Source of the DNA: Takifugu bimaculatus
Lineage: Eukaryota; Chordata; Actinopteri; Tetraodontiformes; Tetraodontidae
Assembly (NCBI GenBank): GCA_004026145.2
Contig: CP034979.1
Location: 9,017,746 to 9,081,745, forward strand
Direction: 5' to 3'
Length of the DNA stretch: 64,000 nucleotides
In this document: positions 54,501 through 64,000 of the stretch, piece by piece
Layout: each line of letters starts with the position of its first letter
How positions within the stretch are numbered: the first letter of the stretch is position 1
The notes under the pieces: model-generated
Databases searched by the model: none
The model's input: only the letters and a program-made list of their open reading frames with translations
Told to the model about the DNA's origin: nothing
Position numbers and translations under genes: made by a program

Positions 54501-57500
54501 AGCATACCTGCCAACAATCAGCTTGATTGTATTTGTGAAGACTCCATTTAAAGCAAGTGCCAAGGACACAGCTGGAGCACAAAGATGACAGAGTCAAATA
54601 AGCAGCTTGCAGCAATGATAGTTGTTGACTGGTGAAACATTTTCAAACCTAATAATCAAAAAACAAATGGTTCACTCTTCTTACATAGAGTATTAACATA
54701 ATAGTCTGTTAGGTTTGTGGGTATTTTCCTTGAACGACAATAGATAGAATAATGATTTATATATGAAGACTGTTATTGTTTCTCACAGGTGACAGCAGCC
54801 GGCACATTTTAAACACAGTCCCAGGTCCATTGTAAAGTCAATAATTCAGTAGGTCTATGGGCTCACAGTGGTGCCATGAGCTAAACAGTACAAGCAGCAT
54901 GCTAATATAACCACAATAAAGTGAATAAAAAAGTGAATAAAGTTACTGTGGTATTAACAGGTTTAACTTCGGGAGATTCTCTCTCTCTCGACGCACAACA
55001 TACTCACCCAGGTCTGGAAAACATAAAGTCTGGTCTCATGTGTTCCATATTTTTTTTTCAATGTGAAGCAAACAAGCACATTTTGTAGTTTACAGCTATT
55101 GTTATCCTCTTCATCACACTCTACTCTGAGCGGCTTTATTGGTAAGTGCCTTGGCCTGCCACTAATACAATACTTAACAAACATTTATTACATTTGTATT
55201 CAGCCATCCTTTGAGGCATGACATCAAAAAATGAGCTTTGAATTGTTAGATTCTTAACCGGCAGCATAACAAGCTGGCCAATAGTGTGTATGTTCACAGG
55301 ACGGAAGTAGCAAGACAAGAACATGGAAAAGATTTCTCAAAGTTGGGAAATATCCAAACAGATGTTAGATTGTGAAGAATAAAGTACGACTAAGGGTGGC
55401 TAAATGATGGCATCTACTTAGAGCCAGTGTAACTGTGAAGCAATCACTTCACTCCCAGTTTTGTAATGAGGGCTGTTAGTGTATTGCTGAGCACTGTGGT
55501 ATAACTGTACATTACTTGATTGGCGATAATTCTAACCACCGGTGGCTCATTATTAGCCACAGTTCATGCCCACAAATTTGATCTAGGCAATCAGCAGGAA
55601 AGTTGAACACCCTACCTGTAACAGATTGAATGCACCATGGAAACCTGCTGCGGACCAGAAATAAAGAAAAACACTGGCCCATTCTGTTGGGATGATGACA
55701 TGTCTGGAAGTTTAAAGATTTTTAACTTTTTTTTTTTTTTGCAGACAGGTTCAGTTCACGATAGCGAGCTGGACTAGAATCACAGAGAACTTCCTCATGA
55801 TGGGCATTAATCTGGCATAACTCTATGTATTACAGTTTTTCACAGTCACTTTGGTGCATTTCTCAAATCCTCCTGGCCATTTGCCAAACAGTAAGTGCAT
55901 TTATTAAAACAAAACAGATTACCTGTGAAGGCCAGTTTCTTGCTCAAAATTAGCTCATCTCTCAAAAGTAAATATCTGTGTCAATGAACATAGACATGGC
56001 ACATCCTTGTCTCATTGTGTTAGACAGTCAAATTGCTTAAGCATGATGTGAAAAAAATATTGTTCTATGTATGTTCTGATGTAAATTATGGCTTCAAGTT
56101 TGGATGAAAGTTATTGTAAATTGTAGGTTACAACTTAGTGTCAGTAGGAGACTGATTGTATGAGATTGAACAAAATTCACATTTAAGCTTTGACTGTTTT
56201 TTACTATAATTCATTGACAGACCATGTCATTGTGATACCAGAGAAGTAGTAGAAGTAGAAATCTGAACAGAGAGCAATCTCCTTTGGGGAAAAACTGTAC
56301 ATGCAGTTTTGTAGCTGTTGATGAATGTTCACAGTTCTCCAGGTTGAAGAGAATTCTTGGCTTAAGAAAATTCTACTGGACTTGTTTTACTTTTTTAACA
56401 ACATTTCACCTCTCATCCAATCGGAGCCACAAATTCTCCTCCACATCACAATGAATATGTTTTCTTGAGATACAGCATGGAAAAAAATCTTTGAGAGTGT
56501 CTTATCCAGCCTCTGCAGGCAGCTGATGTGATGTCCTCACACTCTGCATCCATGGCAACCAGAAGGGTCATTTACGGATGTGCCTGGCAATCATATACTG
56601 TCCATCTCCATTCTGAGAAAATTCCCTCAATGGAATCAAGGAATGGGGAGTAGAGTGAGGGGAACTCCATCAGCATCCTGTTGTGGGTTGTAAACCATTG
56701 ACTGATGATGTTGGGGGTTAAGGGTATTCAGGGTTGAGATAGCCTCTTCTGCCTCTTCCTCTGTTTTACCTCCCAACTCATCTGCCATGCAGCCTCACTC
56801 CTCTTCTTCTTTCTTATTTGTGATACCACCTAATTCCTTATCCTTCCATTGTCAGTTGTAGGATTGGATGTCAGAGTTGTTTTTGCTTTGTTTCCCTACC
56901 CTCCTTTTTGTGCTTGTTTCCCTCATCTGTGCAGGCTGGGTGTGGCAGATTTCTCCAACCCCTCCTCCCGAGTTTCTCACCTGCTGCTTGCCAGCTCATC
57001 AGATTCGGCATTATTTAACTCTGGCTTGTCCCTCTATGCACCATCTGTTTGTTGTTCAAACATCAAATCGTACAGTAATTGTGTACTGGCTCCTGTGCTT
57101 GTTCTTATAGCAAGAAGCTTGTTGGATGGATTTCTCTTTTTCTGATTACCTTTTGCGTCCAGCCTCACCTGCCACGCTCAGCCTCGTTTTGTGAAGCCTG
57201 CCTGCTCTCATTTGGACGACACTTGCAAGATTTGTTTGGTACTCTTTTCGTTTGTAATAAACCTCCATTTGGAAAAGACGTTTCTGGTCGTGGTCTGCAT
57301 TGAGGGTTCAGTCTCCTCTCTGGCATCGGCCTTAACAGTCAGATGTTGTACCAATGCGTAGCACTCCATCGATACAGTTGATGGCTCATGAGATGCACCT
57401 TGGAGCTATTTCAGAAAACTGGTTGATCATTGGTTGATCTATTGCACATATAGAAATACGCTTGATCTGTTATGGCAACTTGTTCAAGCATTTTGCATGT

Positions 57501-59095
57501 AAAGACTTATGTGATGAACTAAAGCCTAAATGTTGTGGGGGATGAGACTGTTCAGAGACAGATTATAATACATTTTGATCAACATGATATAATCAATTGA
57601 TAATATTCAAAATGTAGCAGGAAAAGATGTTTACCTGTTAAATGGGAATACATAGAGGGATGGACAGGAAGTATATGATATGTGTGATGAACCAAGATAA
57701 AAGTGAACTGCAGACCTACAGATGTCCCCCTTCTGGAACCACTGTATATAGATTGCCTGAGCATGCTATATTACAGGAAACAGCAGAAAATTGCACATAA
57801 TCATTTGCATGGATGAACCAAAGCATTGCTTTTCTTGATGTGACACTGTGAGGTAAAGATTAAACAAGCAGTTTAAGAAATTCTATTCAGATCTGAGAAA
57901 TATACCAACGCAACTGAGAACAACTGTAATGTCCTATTTCCACTGTAGCTCCAACCTCTTCTGCCATATTTAAAGTCTGAGTCTGGCCATTTTTGACACT
58001 TTGCCACAGCAGCATTTTCCTCCTTGTGAGTGCTGTTTGTTCTGGGCCTCAAAGGTGCCTGTGCTTACTGTACCAATGATTTTTTATTACCGCCATTACT
58101 TCCTGCCTCCTCAGCACCTTTGCCAATCATGCTGGAGATGCAGGATTATTTAGGATCATTATGTGAATGGAATAAACTAGTCTAGAAAAACAATGTCCTG
58201 CTGTTCAAAGAAAAGAATCAACTCAATTTATCTAGTAATTTTTAGAAAACGGTTTATTAGTGATGTTGTAAATCACAACTGAAAATGAAGATTAACATGG
58301 TGGCTAATAGCAAATGAGCTAAAATGTGGGGGAAAAGAGTCACCACAGCCTTTACGGGACCTGGGAGAATAAAAATAAAACAACAAGTTCCATTTGTAGA
58401 TCTTTACCATGTTCTTTTATTCAAAAAAAAGCATGCATGCACCACATTGACCCGAGAGGTAAAGATCTCATTCACAGACTCCACTTCACTGTGTATAATT
58501 ACTGTTTAATTAAACTCAAAACTGACACGGGTGTGGTGGGATCCACTTGCAACACAGCAGTTCCGAATAGTTTAATAAAAGGCTTTATTAAATACTGATA
58601 GAAAACAGCACAGAAACAATCACGGGCCTCCGTGGAATGCAGAAAACACCGCACAGCCACAGGTGGGCAACGGTCCAAATAAACACAAGGCAAGAAAGTG
58701 CTGGAGAGTCAGGCATGGAGCGATAACAGTCTGGAAAAATAAGAATGCACTGCTGTGGCTTAAATACAACCTAGGAGGGAGCAACAGGTGAAAATGGTAG
58801 AGAAATATCAGATGGGTATGGAAGAATTTTCCTCCTCAGCACAAGAGCAGAAGAGCGGCAGTGACAATAACATCACCTTTAATCTAGTGTTATGACATGG
58901 CAGCAATAATGATGCACAGCTCCACTGAAAACACCCAAGGAGCCCTCTTAAAATTTAAATTTATACTGTATTCATAACATTTCAAAATGATTCTCTTCAC
59001 ATACCCAAGCATGCCTCTTTAATCTCTGTCCTGTCCGTCCTCTGAATGACCTTCACCACAAATATCACCGCCAGTGGGGTTAGGAAGGAAATAGC
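51315..59095 (-). CDS. plpp4: Phospholipid phosphatase 4 (PAP2 superfamily), last five coding exons
   Basis: Exons on the minus strand: 59095-59005, 54571-54508, 54425-54301, 53204-53034 and 51523-51315 (TGA stop at 51317-51315). All junctions have AG/GT sites and codon phases that join without shifts. The joined peptide carries the three PAP2 signatures: KLIVGRPRP (KX6RP) across exons 2 and 3, FPSSHSS (the PSXH block with the catalytic His) in exon 3, and SRTCDYKHHWQD (SRX5HX3D) across exons 4 and 5. Membrane segments include AISFLTPLAVIFVVKVI, a leucine/alanine-rich helix in exon 2 and GGVIGLLFAYICY. The end LPLEGLTEGPV matches my recollection of vertebrate PLPP4. The enzyme dephosphorylates lipid phosphates such as phosphatidate at membranes. 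The first exon(s), about 55 residues, are not in the window and should lie beyond 64000. PLPP5 is the closest alternative. Confidence 0.88.
53034..53204 (-). CDS. plpp4: plpp4 penultimate exon
   Basis: 171 bp between CCTCCAG and GTCTGC. Encodes FAFSGLGFTSFYLAGKLQCF, a short basic loop (DQGRGRSWRLC), a membrane helix (AMVLPLYSAMMIAM) and SRTCDYKHHWQ, most of PAP2 motif C3. Confidence 0.9.
54301..54425 (-). CDS. plpp4: plpp4 internal exon with PSSH motif
   Basis: 125 bp between TTTTCAG and GTGAGT. Encodes PRPDYFQRCFPDGQ, a lumenal/extracytoplasmic loop (LCTGEPDLVSEGRKS) and FPSSHSS with the PAP2 C2 His. Confidence 0.9.
54508..54571 (-). CDS. plpp4: plpp4 internal exon with start of PAP2 C1 motif
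   Basis: 64 bp between GTGCTCCAG and GTATGC. Encodes AVSLALALNGVFTNTIKLIV, then GR, whose Lys begins KX6RP. Confidence 0.9.
56856..57337 (+). repeat. Probable solo LTR in plpp4 intron
   Basis: GTCAG occurs at 56851-56855 and 57338-57342, a candidate 5-bp TSD. The segment ends GGCCTTAACA and has AATAAACC near 57258 as a polyadenylation signal, followed by a short U5-like part, and TTATTTAACTC further upstream as a TATA-like box. It starts TTGTAGG rather than a canonical TG, so the left border is uncertain. Confidence 0.5.
58520..58872 (-). repeat. Probable solo LTR in plpp4 intron (minus strand)
   Basis: On the minus strand: CACCTGTTGCTCCCTCCTAG, GTATTTAAGCC (TATA-like), a CT-rich transcribed part, AATAAAGCC near 58580, and an end near CCACCACACCCGTGTCA. 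No target duplication was confirmed. Confidence 0.45.
59005..59095 (-). CDS. plpp4: plpp4 exon, first one visible
   Basis: 91 bp between CTTTCCAG and GTATGT. Encodes AISFLTPLAVIFVVKVIQRT and a charged loop (DRTEIKEACL), matching the second membrane helix of the family. Confidence 0.87.
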
Positions 59096-60400
59096 CTGGA
59101 AAGAAAAAATAAGTATTCTCTTAGGAAAACAACCAGACCACTGACCATCAATATTAAAGCAGTAGTTTCAACTATTTAAAACCAACTTTGACTGTTAAAA
59201 AATATTTTTGCCTAAAATTAGTTGCATAAATTAGCAGTGCAAAGAGTTTTAATAGCAGCAGTATTTTTTATATTGCCACAAAGATTTCTTCAGCATGAAT
59301 GGCTGTTTAAGATGAGGCACTGGTCTGTTTATTCACTTTAGAGAAATCTGCCCTTAATCTTTAGAAGTTTTATATGACTGTTAGATTGGTGAATTACAGT
59401 TGAAATCTCTGTTTATCATTCTGTCTTTGACAGATCGACCAAGCTTGTGTGAGTTTGTACATCTGTGTTAGTGTATTTCTTCTGGTTCCTACTAGTTCAG
59501 TTTTTGACTTCGTTGGATCTCAACTTTTGAAGTCACAGAATGTTCAGACCATCACCTTCATCCAATTCTAAGCATGTTATACAACCTTTGGTCAGTAGAA
59601 TAAAAGTAAAGAAAGGATATACTTTTTTTTATGCTGTATAAAAAAATGGACTGAACAATGTTTCTGCTACTCTTCACGGGTACTGGGTGAAGTCGAACAT
59701 CCTGTGAGAGGGAACAGAACCATCTCACCTTCTCCATCTAGAAACTAATCCGCGTGTTCTTTTAATGAAGACTTCAAGAAGAAAAATGCCAATTCAAAAT
59801 GTATTTAGCAACAGAACCAATTCAAGATACAAATATTACAGAGCTCCGGGCCAGTTCATAACCCTACAATAACAGAGTGCATTACCAGGGCATGAAGTCT
59901 GACCACCTAACTATCCCTTGGCCCAGTCTTTTATAGAAACACAAATGCAAATGATCAATGCTCATACAGTCCAATCCAGTTCCTCTGCTTGGATGACCTC
60001 ATCCTCTTCTTCCAGTCCCATTTGGTGTTGGTACAGTCCTTCTTCTCCATTATCTTCCCAGGTGGCCAGATCAAAGTTCCCATTCTTCATGCAAATAAGC
60101 TCATCAACCCCACCCTGATCTCCCGTTTATAATGGGTGTTTAACACCCCCTGCCCGACTGGCTCCTGAGATTACAATGGTCTAAACAACAATCCTGTCAA
60201 AGGAATGTCTCTAATCGTCTACCATGCCTAACTTCTAAGAGAAGACAGGAACATATGGTAGAACACATAACAACAAGATAAAGACAATTCTCATCAGAGC
60301 TGACACCTTTAATGGGATCTGAGTAACATGGTGGGACAGATGGGGGTTTCTGAAAGTAGGAGGCTGCTGCGTCACCGTTTGAGCGAGCTTTGGGCCGGAG
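59096..60400. other. plpp4 upstream intron, unassigned part
   Basis: No exon matching the missing N-terminus of plpp4 was found here on the minus strand, and no element boundary was recognised. Confidence 0.5.
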
Positions 60401-60729
60401 GTGTTGGGGTCCAGGGTTCCGGGTCATGTGCTGCTTGTTTCTTCCTGCAGGGGGCGTGGAGGAGCCGATAATTTGCTACAACTAGTGCTTAGGCAGACGC
60501 ACCTGTTGGCAATCTACCTCAGGCCACCTTTTTAAGGACTGAGCGCCTGCCTACCAGGGTTGGAGAGTTGTTGTTTCTGAATTGTCTCCACGTCACCCTG
60601 ATGGAGGGAAGAACGTGCAGGACCTGACTCCTGTGTTGGCTCCACGCTGGAGCTCACTGTGCGTACCACTGCGTTTTGCCTACTTTCGGGTCCTGGACAA
60701 ACCCAAACCTAACAGCACTCTCTATGTAC

Positions 60730-61398
60730 TAAGGATGGGCGATACCACACTTTTGGGATTCGATACGATACCGATACTTTTTCTTGTATTTTCATCTATA
60801 TCGATACCGATACCGTTCATTTCTTACTGGCAATTTTTGTCAGTCAAAATATTATTACATTTAAGAAAAATCACAAGACAAATACAGACCATTTATATAC
60901 AATTTATTATGGTCAATTGATTACTAGGATTTCCTTATCCTTTAAACCTGCATAAGAAAATTAACTAGAAACATGTCTGACACCATCACACCTTTAGTGC
61001 ACTTGAGGTATGTCATCACAATTTACTGAAGTCTCAGATAGCTGTTCAGAAAAAGTATCATATTCACATTTTCTGCTTTAAGACGATTGCGTCTCTGGCT
61101 GATTATTTCCTCCAGCTCTGCCTTTTGCTGACTGTGTCGGCTCGGCGGGCTATGTTGCACGTTGATGCTCATTCGCTATCTCCTGTCACGTGACATGGGC
61201 CAGCTCAATACGCCGCCAGGTATAGGGGTGTCCCGGCACATATTAATTTAAGTAACTAATCTAAAACGGCGGAAAGTGATGCATACACCCCCAATTGTTT
61301 TTAGTTAGTATCGATATTTATAAAAGAAAATCGATACCAAATGAGTAGCTTTTGAGTATTGATATATTGATACCACGGGATCGATCCCCCCATCCTTA
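60730..61398. mobile_element. Non-autonomous hAT element (MITE) with 8-bp TSD
   Basis: The ends TAAGGATGGG (60730) and CCCATCCTTA (to 61398) are inverted repeats. CTATGTAC is duplicated at 60722-60729 and 61399-61406. 669 bp with no transposase; both subterminal regions are rich in CGATA/TATCG-type motifs (GATACCGATAC and similar). Confidence 0.85.
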
Positions 61399-61408
61399 CT
61401 ATGTACTC

Positions 61409-62093
61409 TCTCTCGCCGCACCATGGGAGCCCCATGTACCCATCCTGGAGTGGTATTCGGGTGAGGAAGGCAGATGTGCCAGTTTTCTGCTGCAGTGCTT
61501 TCTGGTGTTCAACCTCAAGCCTCTCACCTACCACAGCGACGGTTCGAAGATCACCTTCGTCGTGAATCTTCTCTCAGGGAGAGCGGCGCAATGGGCCACG
61601 GTGGTCTAGGAGAACTGGACACCTGCTTCCTCCAGTTTCCCGGCATTCACAGCCGAGCTAAGGCGGGTCTTTGACCACTCGGTCCAGAGTGGCAAGGCGG
61701 CCTCCCTGGTGTTCGACCTCCAGTCTCTCACCTACCCCAGCGACAGTTTGAAAATCGCCTTCGACGTGAATCTTCTCTCCAGGAGAGTGGTGCAATGGGC
61801 CACGGCGGTTCTGGAGAACCGGACACCCACTTCCTCCACTTTCCCGGCTTTCACGGCCGAGCTAAGGCGGGTCTTTGACCACCCGGTCCAGAGAGGCAAG
61901 GTGGCGTCCCAGATCCTGTCCCTGCGCCAGGGCTCCAGCTCCGTCGCAGACTACCCCATCCGGTTCCATATCCTCGGGGCCAGGAGCGGGTGGAACGACG
62001 CGTCCTTCCGGGGGATGTTCATCCAAAGACTCGCTGAGGAACTCAAAGATGAGTTAGCCGCTCGGGAGGAATCTGGGGACCTGGAGATGCTAA
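61409..62093 (+). pseudogene. Gypsy gag fragment with internal duplication
   Basis: It begins EPHVPILEWYSGEEGRCASF, LLQCFLVFNLKPLTY and LLSGRAAQWATVV, ends at a stop near 61609, and repeats as LQSLTYPSDSLKIAFDVNLL onward. The second copy continues through FPAFTAELRRVFDHPVQRGK, SLRQGSSSVADYPIRFHILG and LAEELKDELAAREESGDLEM. This is the capsid-type Retrotrans_gag region. The duplicated unit is about 206 bp (about 61500-61703 and 61704-61909). Confidence 0.78.
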
Positions 62094-64000
62094 TCAAAAT
62101 TAACTTGGGGTCGGTGTGTAACTACGCAAAAACGATGTCGGACTCCGTAGCATTCTCTGGTCCCCTCCCCAATCTGGCCAGCGATGAGATGTTTAGCCGC
62201 ATGTCGTCGCTTCGTCGCTGGCTGTCACGGTGGTGCCCCGAAAACGAGGTAGCCTTTATAGACAATTGGAGCACCTTTTGGGGAAAACCTGGTCTGATTA
62301 GGAGAGACGGTGTCCATCCCACAAGAGATGGTGCTTCTCTCATTTCTAGTAATCTGGCTAATTTTATTAGACCCAAAGTGACCTGACAATCCAGGGTCCA
62401 GACCAGGATGCAGAGTTGTAGTCTTACACACATCTCCGCTTCCTTAGAACCCTCATCCACCAACAATAACATTTTTAACACTATAGAGGTAGTCTCTGTT
62501 CCACGGTTAAAAGTTCACCGAGCACAGAGCAGGGGAGCGGTCAATCACCAAAATCTTATTAAAATTAACACTGAAGCACAAGTTGGAGAAACTAATATCA
62601 CAATTAAGTGTGGACTGTTAAATATTAGATCTCTTTTGTGTAAATCCCTGTTAGTACACGACCTGATAGCAGATCATCACATTGATTTATTTTGTCCTTA
62701 CTGAGACCTGGCTTCAGGAGGAGAAGTATGTGAGCTTAAATGAATCTACTCCTCCTACCCATCTTAATTATCATATTCCACGTGTTACTGGTTGAGGAGG
62801 GGGAGTGGCAGCAATCTATCACTCCAAGTTATTAATTAATCCCAGACCAAAACATGGCTCCAGTTCATTTGAAAGCCTGACTCTTGGCATCACTCATCTG
62901 AACTGGAGGACAGAAAAGCCACTTCTGTTTGTAGTTGTATATCGGCCCCCTGCTGGTCCACATTAAGAGTTCCTGTCTGAGTTCTCTGATTTCTTATCTG
63001 ACTTGGTCCTTAGAACGGACAAAGTCAGTATCATTGGAGACTTTAATATCCATATGGACGTTATAAATGACAGCTTTAGAAATGGCTTCATTTCATTACT
63101 TGAGTCAGTTGGTTTCCTCCAGCAGATAAACCAACCAACTCATAGCTTTAACCACACCCTAGATCTAGTCCTGATTTATGGTGTTGAGGTAGAACATGTG
63201 TCAGTGTTCCCTCAGAACCCAGTCCTGTCAGACCATTCTTTGATCACTTTTACATTTATGATTAAGGATTCTTCTATGCTCCAAACAAAGTCTTACTATA
63301 GCAGATGTCTTTCAGATAATGCTGTAGCTAAGTTTAAGGAAGTGATCCCTGTGCTAATCCAAGGACCACTGTGCGTTTCCCCAGGGATCAATCACTATAA
63401 TCTTAGCCCTGCTGAGGTTGACTCTATTGCTGAAGGTGCAGCAACCTCACTGAGAATCACACTTGATTCTGTTGCCACCCTGAAAAAGAAAATAGTAAAT
63501 CAGAGGAGGTGTGCCCCCTGGTATAATTCACATATCAGGACCCTCAAGCAGAAAGTGCAAAGACTGGAAAGGAAGTGGCATTCTTGTAAAATAGACAGCT
63601 ACCATGTAGCCTGGAAAGACTGTCTATTAGGTTACAAAAAGGCCCTTCGCAAGGCTAGAACAGCTTATTTTTCTTCTTTGATTGAGGAAAATAAGAGCAA
63701 CCCCAGGTTTCTTTTCAGCACTGTGGCCAAATTAACTAAGAGTCACAGTGTTTTAGATCCACATATCCCTTCTTTCCTTAGTGGTGAAGACTTCATGAGC
63801 TTCTTCACTGATAAAGTTCTAGCTATCGGAGAGAAAGCTAACCAGGCTATCCCAACAACTGGACCATCACCAGATGTGCCGACTGTGGGAACATACAGGT
63901 TCTCCAACGAGCCCTTAAACTCCTTTAGCCCTATATATTTTTCTGAGGCGTCATCGCTAATTCAGAAATCCAAGACCACCACGTGTCTTTTAGATCCCAT
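62094..64000 (+). mobile_element. L2-clade LINE, 5'-truncated, continues past window (copy D)
   Basis: It starts AAAATTAACTTGG inside ORF1 and inserts into gypsy gag. The SGNH C-terminal half (62131-62386) is followed by ORF2. A frame break near 62700 (FCPY then stop) and a TAA near 62964 interrupt the endonuclease. From 62967 to the window end one frame is open, with IIGDFNIH, LSDHSLITF, then the linker up to TTTCLLDP just before the RT fingers. Nucleotide identity with the copy at 25.2 kb is high. Confidence 0.9.
62408..64000 (+). pseudogene. L2 ORF2 endonuclease and linker (copy D)
   Basis: 62408-62704 encodes the N-terminal part (IKCGLLNIRSLLCKSLLVHD) and ends at a premature stop. After two more breaks the frame 62967-64000 encodes the endonuclease C-terminus and the linker (KIVNQRRCAPWYNSHIRTLK, RKWHSCKIDSYHVAWKDCLL, FFTDKVLAIGEKANQAIPTT). 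The reverse transcriptase lies beyond the window. Confidence 0.82.

Larger units (their letters stand above)
54572..59004 (-). other. plpp4: plpp4 intron (about 4.4 kb)
   Basis: Between the exons at 54508-54571 and 59005-59095. It contains two LTR-like segments (56856-57337 and 58520-58872) and otherwise unassigned AT-rich sequence. Confidence 0.75.
60402..62093 (+). mobile_element. Ty3/gypsy 5' LTR and partial gag (interrupted)
   Basis: An LTR-like segment, TGTTGGGGTCCAGGG (60402) to CCTAACA (60714), has TTTTTAAGG as TATA-like box. It is followed, after removal of a hAT MITE, by a short leader and gag coding sequence to about 62093. The leader and gag N-terminus are shortened. The body is then replaced by an L2 insertion; the 3' part is not in the window. 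Confidence 0.7.

Noticed and set aside
61709..62386. Fusion frame as an established new gene
   Set aside because: It is flanked by decayed gag upstream and a frameshifted L2 downstream, with no promoter or splice evidence; kept only as an observation.

Overview
The window is nuclear DNA of a vertebrate, almost certainly a teleost fish. It is AT-rich, its genes are split by GT-AG introns, and it holds a typical fish mix of transposable elements: CR1/L2-clade LINEs, an RTE/Rex3-like LINE, Penelope-like elements, Ty3/gypsy elements with a chromodomain, and Tc1/IS630, pogo/Tigger, hAT and PIF/Harbinger DNA transposons. No bacterial-style operon, CRISPR array, rRNA or convincing tRNA gene is visible.

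Host genes are few. At 707-2088 (+) are the last three exons of a gene resembling the fish 'SAM domain-containing protein 3-like' family. Its last exon has an apparent frame break, so it may be a decaying copy. At 51315-59095 (-) are the last five coding exons of plpp4 (ppapdc1a), a PAP2-superfamily lipid phosphatase. All three catalytic motifs can be read across correctly phased splice junctions. Its first exon(s) are not in view and should lie beyond 64000, so the mobile elements at 59.1-64 kb probably sit in its intron.

Most of the rest is nested mobile DNA. From left to right: an L2 3' end (1-600); a MITE (2500-3068); a Tc1/IS630 relic (about 3620-5400) split by a Penelope fragment with a 13-bp target-site duplication (TSD); a short two-LTR element inside a TAG microsatellite (7942-8946); a chromodomain gypsy deletion derivative with a 5-bp TSD (9309-11297); two pogo/Tigger pieces (11330-12115, 12716-13437); a second Tigger-like element (13442 to about 18632) split by a near-complete L2; a decayed gypsy (about 21660-23970); a hAT with an 8-bp TSD (24737-29929) split by another L2; an RTE LINE with a 15-bp TSD (34982-36240); further L2 copies (36846-38333, 41600-44965, 45609-45758), one carrying a Harbinger element; several solo LTRs; and a gypsy LTR-gag block (60402-62093) hit by a hAT MITE and then by an L2 that runs off the window.

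The L2 family is the main player. Seven copies on both strands share a pyrimidine-rich TCTCC microsatellite in the 3' UTR, a conserved 3' end, and (where long enough) ORF1 with an SGNH-esterase-like domain and ORF2 with APE endonuclease and reverse transcriptase. Every copy that can be judged is broken. The items most worth a second look are the gypsy derivative that keeps one open frame with zinc finger, GPY/F and chromodomain but no catalytic core; the hammerhead-ribozyme-like cores in the Penelope fragments; fold-back 5' ends on very short retrocopies; and a continuous gypsy gag-L2 ORF1 fusion frame.
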